A model generated the notes under the pieces. The model searched no databases. It saw only the letters and a program-made list of their open reading frames with translations, and was not told where the DNA came from. A program made the translations under genes and the position numbers. Below are positions 21,553 through 28,712 of a DNA stretch of 28,712 nucleotides, one piece after another. The first letter of the stretch is position 1, and each line of letters opens with the position of its first letter. Origin of the DNA: an uncultured Clostridia bacterium (GTDB lineage Bacteria; Bacillota; Clostridia; Christensenellales; Aristaeellaceae); contig CAKTXH010000026.1 of the NCBI GenBank assembly GCA_934630975.1, forward strand, positions 1 to 28,712, written 5' to 3'.

Positions 21553-22427
21553 CCTTCAACCCATTCAATCGGATACTTTTTGCAGAACGTTTTTGATTTC
21601 TTCTCTATGGCCTGATAGGCCTCTGCTTTCCATTGATTCAACTGTTTTATGATTTTTCCTTCTTCGCCCTGATCAATTGCTGCAATGAGGGCTTCCTGCT
21701 CCTTATACATCTTAAAACTGTCCGGCAGAAGCTCCCTCATCTGCTCAAAGCTGCATGCATAATCCTTTTGAATCTTTTGAAATCTTTGATTCTCGCTTTC
21801 CAAATACGCCGCCACGCTCGCTCTTGCTTTATCGTATTGTTTGCTGATCAAAAAATAGGGAATTCTGCTGCATGCATCCTCCTCCATCTTTACGCCGCTC
21901 TTTCGGCTTTCCTCTATACACCATTCGTCATACTTTTTCAAATTATCCATACCGTTCAGAAACTCAACAACTCGTCTCAAGAGCTGTTTTTCTCTTTCAA
22001 TTTCAGCCAGATAGTTTTCTTTGAATGCCAGATACGAATTATCTACCGGATGGACACAGATACCCAGCATGCTTTCAAGCGTCAGCCCTTCAACGCCTTC
22101 ATCCGAAACCACTTCATTCATGGAACGTTTAATTTCACCATACCAGTCATAAAAAGGAATTATTTCTACATCAATTTCCGGTTGACCCCATGTGCCAAAG
22201 CATCGTACACTGACATATTGCAGCAAATCTCTGCCCCTCGCACGTAAAAAAGTGGTTCTGCACCTGACAAACCCTTCACTTTCAAGCATTTCCTCTATCT
22301 CGTCCGCAATCGCCTTCCGAATTTTTCTTCTTTCCTTCGCATCATGCGGATGTTGAAACTTCCATATGGATTTTTCATCCAACTCCTCTTGCGACCATAA
22401 CGGCTTCGTTTCATTGTTCTGTTGCAT
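21549..22427 (-). CDS. Unknown 292-residue protein coupled to the propeller gene
   Basis: I do not recognise this family with confidence. The first 110 residues include a helix and the stretch GFVRCRTTFLRARGRDLLQY, then SVRCFGTWGQPEIDVEIIPF, faintly like DUF4304-type domains in which a 'Gf....tf.r..g...q.v' pattern recurs. The rest (about 140-292) is helical and charged, possibly coiled coil. There is no signal peptide. The ATG at 22427 follows AAGGAG by 9 bases; the frame is open to 22502 but without a binding site. The gene overlaps the end of a DUF4259-like remnant and the start of the propeller gene. Its AT-rich composition suggests transfer from elsewhere. Confidence 0.65.
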   Translation of the reverse strand: MQQNNETKPLWSQEELDEKSIWKFQHPHDAKERRKIRKAIADEIEEMLESEGFVRCRTTFLRARGRDLLQYVSVRCFGTWGQPEIDVEIIPFYDWYGEIKRSMNEVVSDEGVEGLTLESMLGICVHPVDNSYLAFKENYLAEIEREKQLLRRVVEFLNGMDNLKKYDEWCIEESRKSGVKMEEDACSRIPYFLISKQYDKARASVAAYLESENQRFQKIQKDYACSFEQMRELLPDSFKMYKEQEALIAAIDQGEEGKIIKQLNQWKAEAYQAIEKKSKTFCKKYPIEWVEG

Positions 22428-22494
22428 AAAGCGTTTCTCCTTCATCCGTTTTTCTGCATCTGATGTTGAAAACGCCGCTTCCCCATGCGCCCAT
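22411..22494 (-). pseudogene. 27-codon DUF4259-like N-terminal remnant
   Basis: The peptide opens MGAWGSGVF, the signature start of DUF4259 proteins (commonly followed by 'DND...'). After codon 9 the similarity stops and the reading continues as NIRCRKTDEGETLYATEQ to a stop inside the next gene. GGGAG lies nine bases upstream of the ATG, so the original translation signal is intact. The homology break lies near 22467. It may still be translated as a leader upstream of the 292-residue gene. Confidence 0.55.
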
Positions 22495-22558
22495 TTTCTC
22501 ACACTCCCGCAAATTGTTTTGCTTTCTCCGTTCCCGTCTTTTTCCCGTCAAACCGTCC

Positions 22559-22570
22559 TTATCATGATAA
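22559..22570. promoter_or_regulatory. Perfect 12-base palindrome upstream of the island genes
   Basis: TTATCATGATAA lies 65 bases upstream of the DUF4259-like start, in the 134-base gap before the sugar transferase terminator. It may be an operator. No good -10/-35 pair was found in this gap. Confidence 0.3.
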
Positions 22571-22628
22571 CGAATCCCGCGCCGTTTTCCCTGCACATTT
22601 TTTCCATTTCCGCAAATTTTCCGCAAAA

Positions 22629-22666
22629 ACAGCAAAGCCACCGGCTGAACCGATGGCTTTGGCTGT
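22629..22666 (-). terminator. Terminator of the exopolysaccharide operon
   Basis: On the minus strand the arms ACAGCCAAAGCCATCGG and CCGGTGGCTTTGCTGT pair with small mismatches around TTCAG, followed by TTTTTGC. The stem begins directly at the sugar transferase stop codon. Confidence 0.85.
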
Positions 22667-24112
22667 TTACATAGCGCCCTTATGCTTGAGCACGGCGCTG
22701 ACGGTCTGGCAGAGAATTTTGAGATCCAGCCCGATGCTCCAATTGCAGATATACTGCGTATCGAGCTTGACAATCTGCTCGAAATCCGTGATTTCGCTGC
22801 GGCCGCTGACCTGCCACATGCCCGTGATGCCGGGCTTCATCGCCATGCGGGCGCGGTGGTGCAGCTCGTACTTATCCCATTCGTCCACCGTCGGCGGCCT
22901 CGTGCCGACAAGGCTCATATCGCCCTTGAGCACGTTGAAAAACTGCGGGAATTCGTCGAGGCTCGTGTTGCGGATGAACGCGCCGATGCCCGTCTTTTTC
23001 GTGCCGTCCGGCAGAATTTCGTTGCCGATGATGCGCGGGTCGAAATCCAGCTTGAACATCAGGCCGTCGGAAACGCGGTTTTCGCTCATCAAGTCCTTTT
23101 TGCGCTCGTCCGCATCCAGATACATGCTGCGGATTTTATAGAACTTGAACCGCCGCCCGTTCTGGCCGATGCGCTCCTGCGAATAGATGATCGGGCCGGG
23201 CGAAGCCTTTTTGATCTGCGGCCCGACAATCAGGATGATGATTCCGGCCAGGATGCAGCCGACCAGACCGCCCGCGATATCCATCAGCCGCTTGAGAAGC
23301 GCCTGAATCGGCGTGGCGTAATTGACCACGCTGGTCAGCACCGTGTACCCGCCGACGCGCTCGACGAGCTGCTTCTGGCTCACGTCGCTCTCCAGCTTGA
23401 GCTGCTCGTGCACCACAACGCCCATCTCCTGGCATTGCATCACGAGCTTTTCCGACGCCTTGATGGCGTCCGCCTCGATGAATACCTCGTCCACCCACTC
23501 GCGGCAGATGTATTCCGCCGCGCCGCTCAGGCTCGCCACAACGGGAACGCCGTTCAGCGTTTCGCCCTCCGCGTCGCGATCCGAAAACACGAAACCCGCG
23601 AGGTTAATCGCGTCGTTGGAGGATTTCAGCAGCTTCGCGGCCACCTCCGCCGCGCGCGCTTCCGGCGCGACGATCAGCATGACGCGCTTTTTCTCGCGCC
23701 CAATCCGCCTTTGAATCAGCATCTTATACAGCTGCCGCAGCGCATAGCCGAAAACCACGTGCAGCACGGACGTGCCGTAGAGGATGATGCGCGAATAATC
23801 GGTGTTGATTTTGAGCGCAACCATCACCACCGCCATGCTTGCAAACACGAGGACAGCGTGCCTGACGCTCACGGCCAGCTCCTTATAGCGCCCGCGCTTG
23901 AGCACGTCGTGCATCGGGTTGAGCAGGACGCAGACCATGAAATCCACCAGCATCAGCACAATCAACAGCTCACGGTACAAATCGGGCCGATAGATCCGCT
24001 CTACGCGGAAACGCAGCCTGAACATCACAAAAAACGCAAGCGCAAGACTGAGCATATCCAGCAAAATAAAATCCAGGTGCTTCAGCCAGCCTTTTATCCC
24101 CCGCTCGTACAT
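22667..24112 (-). CDS. Polyprenyl-phosphate sugar-1-phosphate transferase (WbaP/WcaJ type)
   Basis: A 481-residue membrane enzyme that would start exopolysaccharide assembly by moving a sugar-1-phosphate from a nucleotide sugar to undecaprenyl phosphate. Four hydrophobic segments span about 15-125. A nucleotide-binding-like domain covers about 140-235. The catalytic sugar transferase domain runs from about 270, with a re-entrant membrane helix (KRLMDIAGGLVGCILAGIII). Catalytic motifs are intact: SLDEFPQ (D386, E387), SLVGTRPP and KPGITGMWQVSGR. The sugar (glucose or galactose type) cannot be told. The ATG follows GGAGGG by 6 bases. It is last in the module, 45 bases after the Wzz-like gene. 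Confidence 0.94.
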   Translation of the reverse strand: MYERGIKGWLKHLDFILLDMLSLALAFFVMFRLRFRVERIYRPDLYRELLIVLMLVDFMVCVLLNPMHDVLKRGRYKELAVSVRHAVLVFASMAVVMVALKINTDYSRIILYGTSVLHVVFGYALRQLYKMLIQRRIGREKKRVMLIVAPEARAAEVAAKLLKSSNDAINLAGFVFSDRDAEGETLNGVPVVASLSGAAEYICREWVDEVFIEADAIKASEKLVMQCQEMGVVVHEQLKLESDVSQKQLVERVGGYTVLTSVVNYATPIQALLKRLMDIAGGLVGCILAGIIILIVGPQIKKASPGPIIYSQERIGQNGRRFKFYKIRSMYLDADERKKDLMSENRVSDGLMFKLDFDPRIIGNEILPDGTKKTGIGAFIRNTSLDEFPQFFNVLKGDMSLVGTRPPTVDEWDKYELHHRARMAMKPGITGMWQVSGRSEITDFEQIVKLDTQYICNWSIGLDLKILCQTVSAVLKHKGAM

Positions 24113-24157
24113 ATCAAACCCTCCGCTTCCCGTTTTTTAGATGTGCCCGGGCGCGTT

Positions 24158-25495
24158 TCAGCCGACCGCCACGAACCCGAGCACCGTCACGCCGTTGTAT
24201 TCGCAGATTTCCAGTTCGCGCAAAACCTGCGCGCTTTTCGTCACCCACGGCTGAATGAACAGTACGGCGCCATCCGGCTTTTCCGCAACCGCCTGCCCGT
24301 CCACCGCAAAGCGGTTGCAGACCTTGCAGCCGCCCATGCGCGCCGTTTTTTCCATCTTGCGCGCAATCTGTTCGTTTTGCAGATCGCCGCTGAGAAGGAT
24401 ATTTTTGCTCCCCGTCGCGGCAAGCACCGCGGCCAGATACGCGTCGTCGTTATACAGCGGCTTTTCGGCCAGCAGCTTTTCCAGCCCGCGCAGCTTCTTT
24501 TTCGCCGCGTTATCCGGCTCGACGCGCGCCAGCAGGTGCAGGCCGAACTTCTCTTCCAGCTCGTCCGTCTCCTTCACGCTGCCATCCAGCAGGAACGCGA
24601 GCACATAGCAGCCGGCGGCCACGACAAACAGGCCGAGGAAGCCGATGACCATCCACTTGGGCATCTGGCTCTTCGTTTCCAGCTCTTCGCCGTAGGTCAG
24701 GCTGTAATAGGTCTTATCGTCGTCGTTCAGGTTCTTTTCGATGTTGGTCAGCGTCGTCAGGTACGTCGCCAGCCGGTCTGTACCGGCCTGCCGGGCGGCA
24801 ACCACGCCATCGCAGTAGCCCGTCAGGCCGCTCTGGGCGATGGCTTCATAGGTCAGACCGTCGGCGGTCTGCGCAACCTGCGCGCAGGCTTCCGTCACAT
24901 GCGCATCCAGCACGGCGAGCATCTTTTCGCCGATTTCCTCGCTGGGCGCGCAGACCGAAAGCTCAATCCGTCCGTCGTTGCTGCGGTCGTCGTTCATCTG
25001 AATCTGGCTCTTCTGGGAAACCGAGAACCAGACGCTCATCAGCTCCGCCAAGCTTCTCTGGCTGCACGTCAGCCCGGTCTCTTCCAAAATCTTCGCGTAG
25101 ATCGTCTGATCCTGCAAAATCGCGCCGATGGCGAGGTTGACGCGGTTGAGATCCGCGTCCTGCCCGGCGACGTAATAGCTTTTTTTCGCCGTATAGACCG
25201 CTTCCGGGTTCATGTTCAGATAGACGGATTCCGCCTGCCGCGCCACCTCGTCTTCATACAACTGCTGATAGCGCGCGTATTGCTGAACCTGTTCCAGATG
25301 CAGCTTGGTCATATCCAGTTGATCGAGCGTTTTGCTCGTCTTCATCGCGCCGAACGCCGCGCCTAAAAGAAGCCCCAACACACTGGCCAACAGGATGATT
25401 TTCCATCTTCTGAGCAGGTACATTGTCAATTGAATCAGATCAATCTCTTCCTCTTCGCTCTTCATCTTCTGTCTGTATGTCGTTTGGGTCGCCAT
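24158..25495 (-). CDS. Wzz-like chain-length protein with degenerate kinase-like tail
   Basis: A 445-residue membrane protein. Its N-terminal Wzz domain (EEIDLIQLTMYLLRRWKIIL, helix about 31-50), a long extracytoplasmic coiled region, and a second helix (about 281-304) form the polysaccharide co-polymerase layout. After it, residues 350-445 resemble the end of a CpsD/Wzc-type tyrosine kinase: AAVLAATGSKNILLSGD and PDGAVLFIQPWVTKSAQVLR, ending GVTVLGFVAVG. The Walker A P-loop (GEGKT-type), the Walker B aspartates and the terminal Tyr cluster are missing, so it should lack kinase activity. The ATG follows GAGGAGAAGGA. It would set polymer length together with the sugar transferase's pathway. 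Confidence 0.85.
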   Translation of the reverse strand: MATQTTYRQKMKSEEEEIDLIQLTMYLLRRWKIILLASVLGLLLGAAFGAMKTSKTLDQLDMTKLHLEQVQQYARYQQLYEDEVARQAESVYLNMNPEAVYTAKKSYYVAGQDADLNRVNLAIGAILQDQTIYAKILEETGLTCSQRSLAELMSVWFSVSQKSQIQMNDDRSNDGRIELSVCAPSEEIGEKMLAVLDAHVTEACAQVAQTADGLTYEAIAQSGLTGYCDGVVAARQAGTDRLATYLTTLTNIEKNLNDDDKTYYSLTYGEELETKSQMPKWMVIGFLGLFVVAAGCYVLAFLLDGSVKETDELEEKFGLHLLARVEPDNAAKKKLRGLEKLLAEKPLYNDDAYLAAVLAATGSKNILLSGDLQNEQIARKMEKTARMGGCKVCNRFAVDGQAVAEKPDGAVLFIQPWVTKSAQVLRELEICEYNGVTVLGFVAVG

Positions 25496-25533
25496 GTTCC
25501 TTCTCCTCGTTCTTCTTCGTTTTTCTATTTTCA

Positions 25534-25551
25534 GCCGCCTTCTTCGGCGGC
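25534..25551. repeat. Small intergenic hairpin before the Wzz-like gene
   Basis: GCCGCC-TTCTTC-GGCGGC with TTTT and AAAA extensions. On the transcribed minus strand it is followed by A-rich, not U-rich, sequence, so it is not a terminator for the operon; it may stabilise or shape the mRNA between the two genes. Confidence 0.5.
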
Positions 25552-25564
25552 CAAAAGCCCGGGG

Positions 25565-27496
25565 TTACGGCGCTTTCGCGTCCTTTTTCTGCGCGTCGCA
25601 AAGCTCCTCCCGAAGCACGTCCTGCACCTCGACGAAGCAGGCCACCAGCTTGGGGTTGAACACGCCGCACTCGCCTTTCAGAATCATCTCCACGGCTTTG
25701 TCGTGCGAAAACGCCTTTTTATAGCAGCTCTCGCTGGTCAGCGCGTCGTACACATCCGCCAGCGAAACAATCTGCGCGGACAGCGGAATCGCGTCGCCGA
25801 CCAGCCCGTCCGGGTAGCCGCGCCCATCCCAGCGCTCGTGGTGCCAGTGCGCAATCTCGATTGCGGTTTTGAGCAGCGGCTCGTTATAGTACAGCTGAAG
25901 CTCTTCGAGCATCTTCGCGCCGTAGACCGTATGCAGCTTCATCGCCGCGAACTCCTCCGGCGTGAGTTTGCCGGGCTTGTTGAGAATCTTGTCGTCCACC
26001 GCGATTTTGCCGATGTCGTGCAGCGTGGAAGCCAGCGGGATGTTGTCGCGCTCCTTCGAAGTGAGCTTCAAATCGGGGTCTTTTTCAATCAGCCGCTCCA
26101 AAATACACTCGGTAAACCGCTGAATGTGCTTGACGTGCAGGCCGCTTTCGCCGTTGCGGAATTCGACAATCTGGCTGAGCACGCCCACCAGCATCGAGAC
26201 CTTTTCCTCGCGCTCGCGAATCTGCTCGGTCACTATGCGAATCAGGCGGCGCTGCTTGGCGTAGAGCTTGATGTTGTTGGTCACGCGGCGGTAGACCACC
26301 TTCGCGTCAAACGGGCGGCTGACGTAATCGGAAGCGCCCATTTCATACGCCTGCCGAATGAACGTTTCGGAATCCTCGCTGGAAATCATGATCACGGGCA
26401 GATCCTCAATCGTGTGATTCCGGTTCATGTAGGAGAGCACTTCAAACCCGTCCATCACCGGCATGACGATATCCAGCAGCACCAGCGAAATGCCCGTGCC
26501 GAACCGATGCATCATCGCCAGCGCTTCCTCGCCGTTTCCGGCTTCCAAAATGCTGTAATCCGCGCTGAGGATTTCGCGCAGAATCTCACGGTTCATGTCC
26601 GAATCGTCGACGATGAGAATCAACGGCTTATCCGTGCCGCGCGCCTGCCCGCTTTCCAGCAGGATATCGTCGGATTCAACCACGACCTCGTTTTTCGTCG
26701 CCTTGGCGTGGTAAAGCAGCCTGTCCGCGCGGCGGACAGCGCTGTCCATCGTCTCGTGCTCGCCCTGCACCACGCCGCCGATGCTCACCGAAACCCGCAG
26801 ATGCGGACATTCGTGGATGATCGTCGCGTGCACCTGATCGCGAATCTTTTCCAGCTTGTTTTTGAGCGTCTTTTCCGGCATGTTGGGCAGAATCAGCAGA
26901 AACTCGTCCCCGCCGAAGCGGATCAGCGAATCGCTCTTGCGGATGCCGTCCTTCACCACCTTCGCGACCACCTCCAGCGCCAAATCGCCGCCGTGATGGC
27001 CGAAGGTATCGTTGTGCACCTTGAAATCGTCCAGATCCATGACGGCGACGCCCGCCGGGCCGGACATGTTCCGCGCGATATCTTCATAATAGCGGCGGTT
27101 GTAAATGCCCGTCAGCGCGTCGTGATAGAGCTTGGTGTTGTAGCCGGTCATTTTGGCCAGCAGGTAATCGCCCTCGTCCGGCTCCATAATCGAGCCGTCC
27201 GGCAAGCACTGCACCGTTTCCAGCACATAGCGATGCCCTTCCAGCTCCAAATACTGCGCCGTAATCAGCGCGATATCCCGCCCGAAGGACTCGATTTTGC
27301 ATTTTTCCTTTTTCTCGTCCAGCGCACATTCCACCACGCACTTTCTGCACGGATGCCCGGTGCGCGCACAGGCATAGCAGCCCTCTTCGCCGTCCACGCA
27401 GGCTTTTCTGCCGTCTTTTACGCAGAAAAGCCGCGCATCGTCATACAGCTTTTTGAAGCCGATGGCCAGCTTCCGCGCCTCTTCCACCGTTTTCAT
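25565..27496 (-). CDS. GGDEF-REC-HD-GYP c-di-GMP protein with Cys-rich N-terminus
   Basis: A 643-residue cytosolic signalling protein with both c-di-GMP-making and -breaking domains. Residues 1-115 look PAS-like and hold nine cysteines (25, 33, 40, 43, 50, 53, 57, 66, 97) including two CxxC pairs. The GGDEF domain (about 125-270) has an intact RFGGDEF and the inhibitory I-site RKSD (186-189). The receiver domain (about 290-410) has the acid pair DD (297-298) and phospho-acceptor D342, but its conserved Lys is Arg (SRPF, 394). The HD-GYP domain (about 430-630) has HDIGK (H493, D494), HHERWDGRGYPDG and a GYP at 560-562. It heads the exopolysaccharide module, so it probably controls polymer production. 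The ATG has GGAGGGTGAG upstream at a long spacing. No hydrophobic helix is seen. Confidence 0.93.
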   Translation of the reverse strand: MKTVEEARKLAIGFKKLYDDARLFCVKDGRKACVDGEEGCYACARTGHPCRKCVVECALDEKKEKCKIESFGRDIALITAQYLELEGHRYVLETVQCLPDGSIMEPDEGDYLLAKMTGYNTKLYHDALTGIYNRRYYEDIARNMSGPAGVAVMDLDDFKVHNDTFGHHGGDLALEVVAKVVKDGIRKSDSLIRFGGDEFLLILPNMPEKTLKNKLEKIRDQVHATIIHECPHLRVSVSIGGVVQGEHETMDSAVRRADRLLYHAKATKNEVVVESDDILLESGQARGTDKPLILIVDDSDMNREILREILSADYSILEAGNGEEALAMMHRFGTGISLVLLDIVMPVMDGFEVLSYMNRNHTIEDLPVIMISSEDSETFIRQAYEMGASDYVSRPFDAKVVYRRVTNNIKLYAKQRRLIRIVTEQIREREEKVSMLVGVLSQIVEFRNGESGLHVKHIQRFTECILERLIEKDPDLKLTSKERDNIPLASTLHDIGKIAVDDKILNKPGKLTPEEFAAMKLHTVYGAKMLEELQLYYNEPLLKTAIEIAHWHHERWDGRGYPDGLVGDAIPLSAQIVSLADVYDALTSESCYKKAFSHDKAVEMILKGECGVFNPKLVACFVEVQDVLREELCDAQKKDAKAP

Positions 27497-27689
27497 ATTC
27501 TTCTTCCACTCACCCTCCGCTGCCTTGGGGGCCGTTTGGTTTTTATGTCAAAACGCCGATATAAACCGTCTTTATCTCCGGCTGCGAATCCACCGAAAGC
27601 GGCCGCAACGCCGTACGCCCGGTGCGCGCGCCGCCCGTCTTTTCATGGCGCTTTCCGCTTCGCAGAGTTTTCCATAATCTAATATGATC

Positions 27690-27718
27690 AATATATCATT
27701 CGCTCGCGTTTCCGTCAA
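27690..27718 (-). promoter_or_regulatory. Promoter of the exopolysaccharide module
   Basis: On the minus strand TTGACG (27713-27718) and TATATT (27690-27695) are 17 bases apart. It leaves a leader of about 185 bases before the GGDEF gene (27497-27683), which is GC-rich and holds only short Arg-rich reading frames. No known riboswitch was recognised in it. Confidence 0.7.
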
Positions 27719-27734
27719 GTCTATCATGCAGAAA

Positions 27735-27762
27735 AGCGGCGTTTTCTGTCGAAAACGCCGCT
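27735..27762 (-). terminator. Terminator of pflBA
   Basis: Perfect 12-base arms AGCGGCGTTTTC and GAAAACGCCGCT around a GACA loop, followed on the minus strand by TTTTCTGC. It lies 5 bases after the pflA stop codon. Confidence 0.9.
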
Positions 27763-27766
27763 CGTC

Positions 27767-28525
27767 TTATTCATGAATCCCTAAAATGCGTTCTGCGCGC
27801 GCCACCTCGTCCCCGGTCGGCGTGGGCACGCCCTCCAGCGGATAGGCGATGTTCAGCTTTTGCCACTTGGAAAGCCCCAGCGTGTGATACGGCAGAACTT
27901 CCACGCGCTCCACCGTTTTCAGCTTCTTGATGAACGCCGCCATCTGCCTAAGGTCGTCCTCTCCGTCCGTCAGGCCGGGCACGAGCACGTGGCGGATCCA
28001 CATCGTCTTGCCCATCCCGCTCAGCTTTCGGGCCATCGCGAGGATGTTGGCGTTGCCCATGCCGGTCACGCGTTTGTGCAGCTTCTCATCCATCGCTTTC
28101 AGGTCGAGCATCACCAGATCGGTCGCATCCATCAGCCGCGCAAACGCTTTCTGATAGGCCGCGTCCTCCCGATAGGGCTGCCCCGCCGTGTCCAGCGTGG
28201 TATGCACGCCTTTTTGATGCGCCAGCTCGAACAGCGCGGTGACGAATTCCATTTGCAGCATCGGCTCGCCGCCGCTGACGGTGATTCCGCCTTTTTTCCC
28301 GTCTCTGCCCCAATATTTCTGATAGCGCAGCGCCTGCTCGAGCAGAGTCTGCGCGTCCGTCATCTCGACGGAAGAGTTGTGCGCCTCCCACGAGTCGGGG
28401 TTGTGGCAGAACTGGCAGCGCAGCGCGCAGCCCTGTAAAAAGATCACATAGCGCACGCCGGGGCCGTCCACGAGGCCGAAGCTCTCGACGGAGTGCACCC
28501 GGCCGAGCGGCTTACATGCGGTCAT
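27767..28525 (-). CDS. pflA: Pyruvate formate-lyase activating enzyme
   Basis: A 252-residue radical SAM enzyme that places the glycyl radical on pyruvate formate-lyase under anaerobic conditions. The [4Fe-4S]-binding CxxxCxxC is C33-ALR-C37-QF-C40 (QGCALRCQFCHNPD). Other family segments are GRVHSVESFGLVDGPGVR, TVSGGEPMLQ and DLVMLDLKAMDE, then WIRHVLVPGLTDG and EVLPYHTLG. Length is normal (E. coli PflA has 246). The ATG at 28525 lies inside the last codons of pflB (14-base overlap) and has no clear ribosome binding site, so translation is probably coupled to pflB termination. The frame is open further upstream, but that would be inside pflB. Confidence 0.95.
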   Translation of the reverse strand: MTACKPLGRVHSVESFGLVDGPGVRYVIFLQGCALRCQFCHNPDSWEAHNSSVEMTDAQTLLEQALRYQKYWGRDGKKGGITVSGGEPMLQMEFVTALFELAHQKGVHTTLDTAGQPYREDAAYQKAFARLMDATDLVMLDLKAMDEKLHKRVTGMGNANILAMARKLSGMGKTMWIRHVLVPGLTDGEDDLRQMAAFIKKLKTVERVEVLPYHTLGLSKWQKLNIAYPLEGVPTPTGDEVARAERILGIHE

Positions 28526-28712
28526 GGCAGGTGCGGGCGATAACGTCGAGCTGCTGCTCGCGGGTGAGGTCGATGAACTTGACGGCATAGCCGGATACGC
28601 GGATGGTGAAGTTGGCATATTCCTCCTTCTCCGGGTGCTCCATCGCGTCGATGAGCTTCTCGGTGCCAAACACGTTGACGTTCAGGTGATGCGCGCCCTG
28701 CATGAAGTAGCC
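28512..28712 (-). CDS. pflB: Pyruvate formate-lyase, C-terminal fragment
   Basis: The last 66 codons of the enzyme that splits pyruvate with CoA into acetyl-CoA and formate; the rest lies beyond the right edge. The RVSGYAVKF segment carries the glycine that becomes the radical site, and the ending LTREQQLDVIARTCHDRM is typical of PflB. HHLNVNVFGTEKLIDAMEHP precedes it. The stop codon overlaps pflA, as in many pflBA operons, though here the overlap is in a different frame and covers 14 bases. Confidence 0.96.
   Translation of the reverse strand, partial: GYFMQGAHHLNVNVFGTEKLIDAMEHPEKEEYANFTIRVSGYAVKFIDLTREQQLDVIARTCHDRM

Noticed and set aside
27544..27690. Short frames in the leader of the c-di-GMP gene
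   Set aside because: They are 10 to 24 codons long, Arg-rich, without ribosome binding sites, and no similarity was recognised.
1..28712. tRNA, rRNA, CRISPR array, integrase, transposase or restriction system
   Set aside because: None was recognised in either strand; the only mobile-like items are short repeat elements.

Overview
The window looks like a chromosomal segment of a fairly GC-rich Clostridia-type member of the Bacillota (gut or anaerobe style; I do not name a genus). The reasons are the cyclic-di-AMP receptor gene darA directly followed by holB, a pyruvate formate-lyase with its activating enzyme, strong AGGAGG ribosome binding sites, TTGACA/TATAAT promoters with 17-base spacers, and short dispersed hairpin repeats of a kind common in such genomes. 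No rRNA, tRNA, CRISPR array or intact insertion sequence was seen.

Layout. 1-550: start of holB and darA (minus strand). 551-3470: a three-domain aminopeptidase P (minus) divergent from a LysR regulator (plus), closed by a shared terminator. 3473-5184: a tatB-tatA-tatC operon (minus) whose three products all carry strongly charged tails. 5247-10878: a four-gene minus operon of a DUF975/CmpB-like membrane protein, a membrane-anchored metallophosphoesterase, an amidohydrolase and a PucR-like regulator with two HTH domains. 11041-11949: a YitT-family membrane protein. 12073-13722: an exported C69 dipeptidase. 13853-14058: a 206-bp element with 13-bp inverted ends, abutting an M18 aminopeptidase gene (14059-15450). 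15514-16794: a DUF2974 hydrolase. 16894-19871: a plus-strand cluster of two esterases and an ATP-grasp enzyme.

20015-22494 is a more AT-rich island with gene debris: a nitroreductase without its N-terminus, the tail of a second beta-propeller gene, a 27-codon DUF4259-like start, and two overlapping apparently intact genes (a beta-propeller protein and an unknown 292-residue protein). 22667-27718 holds a minus-strand exopolysaccharide module: a GGDEF-REC-HD-GYP c-di-GMP protein, a Wzz-like chain-length protein with a kinase-like tail that has lost its P-loop, and a polyprenyl-phosphate sugar transferase. 27767-28712 is pflA and the end of pflB.

The best candidates for something undescribed are the esterase-esterase-ATP-grasp cluster opposite the DUF2974 hydrolase, the four-gene operon ending in the double-HTH regulator, and the coupled gene pair in the degraded island. 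Functions are assigned from sequence motifs recognised by eye; no database search was run.
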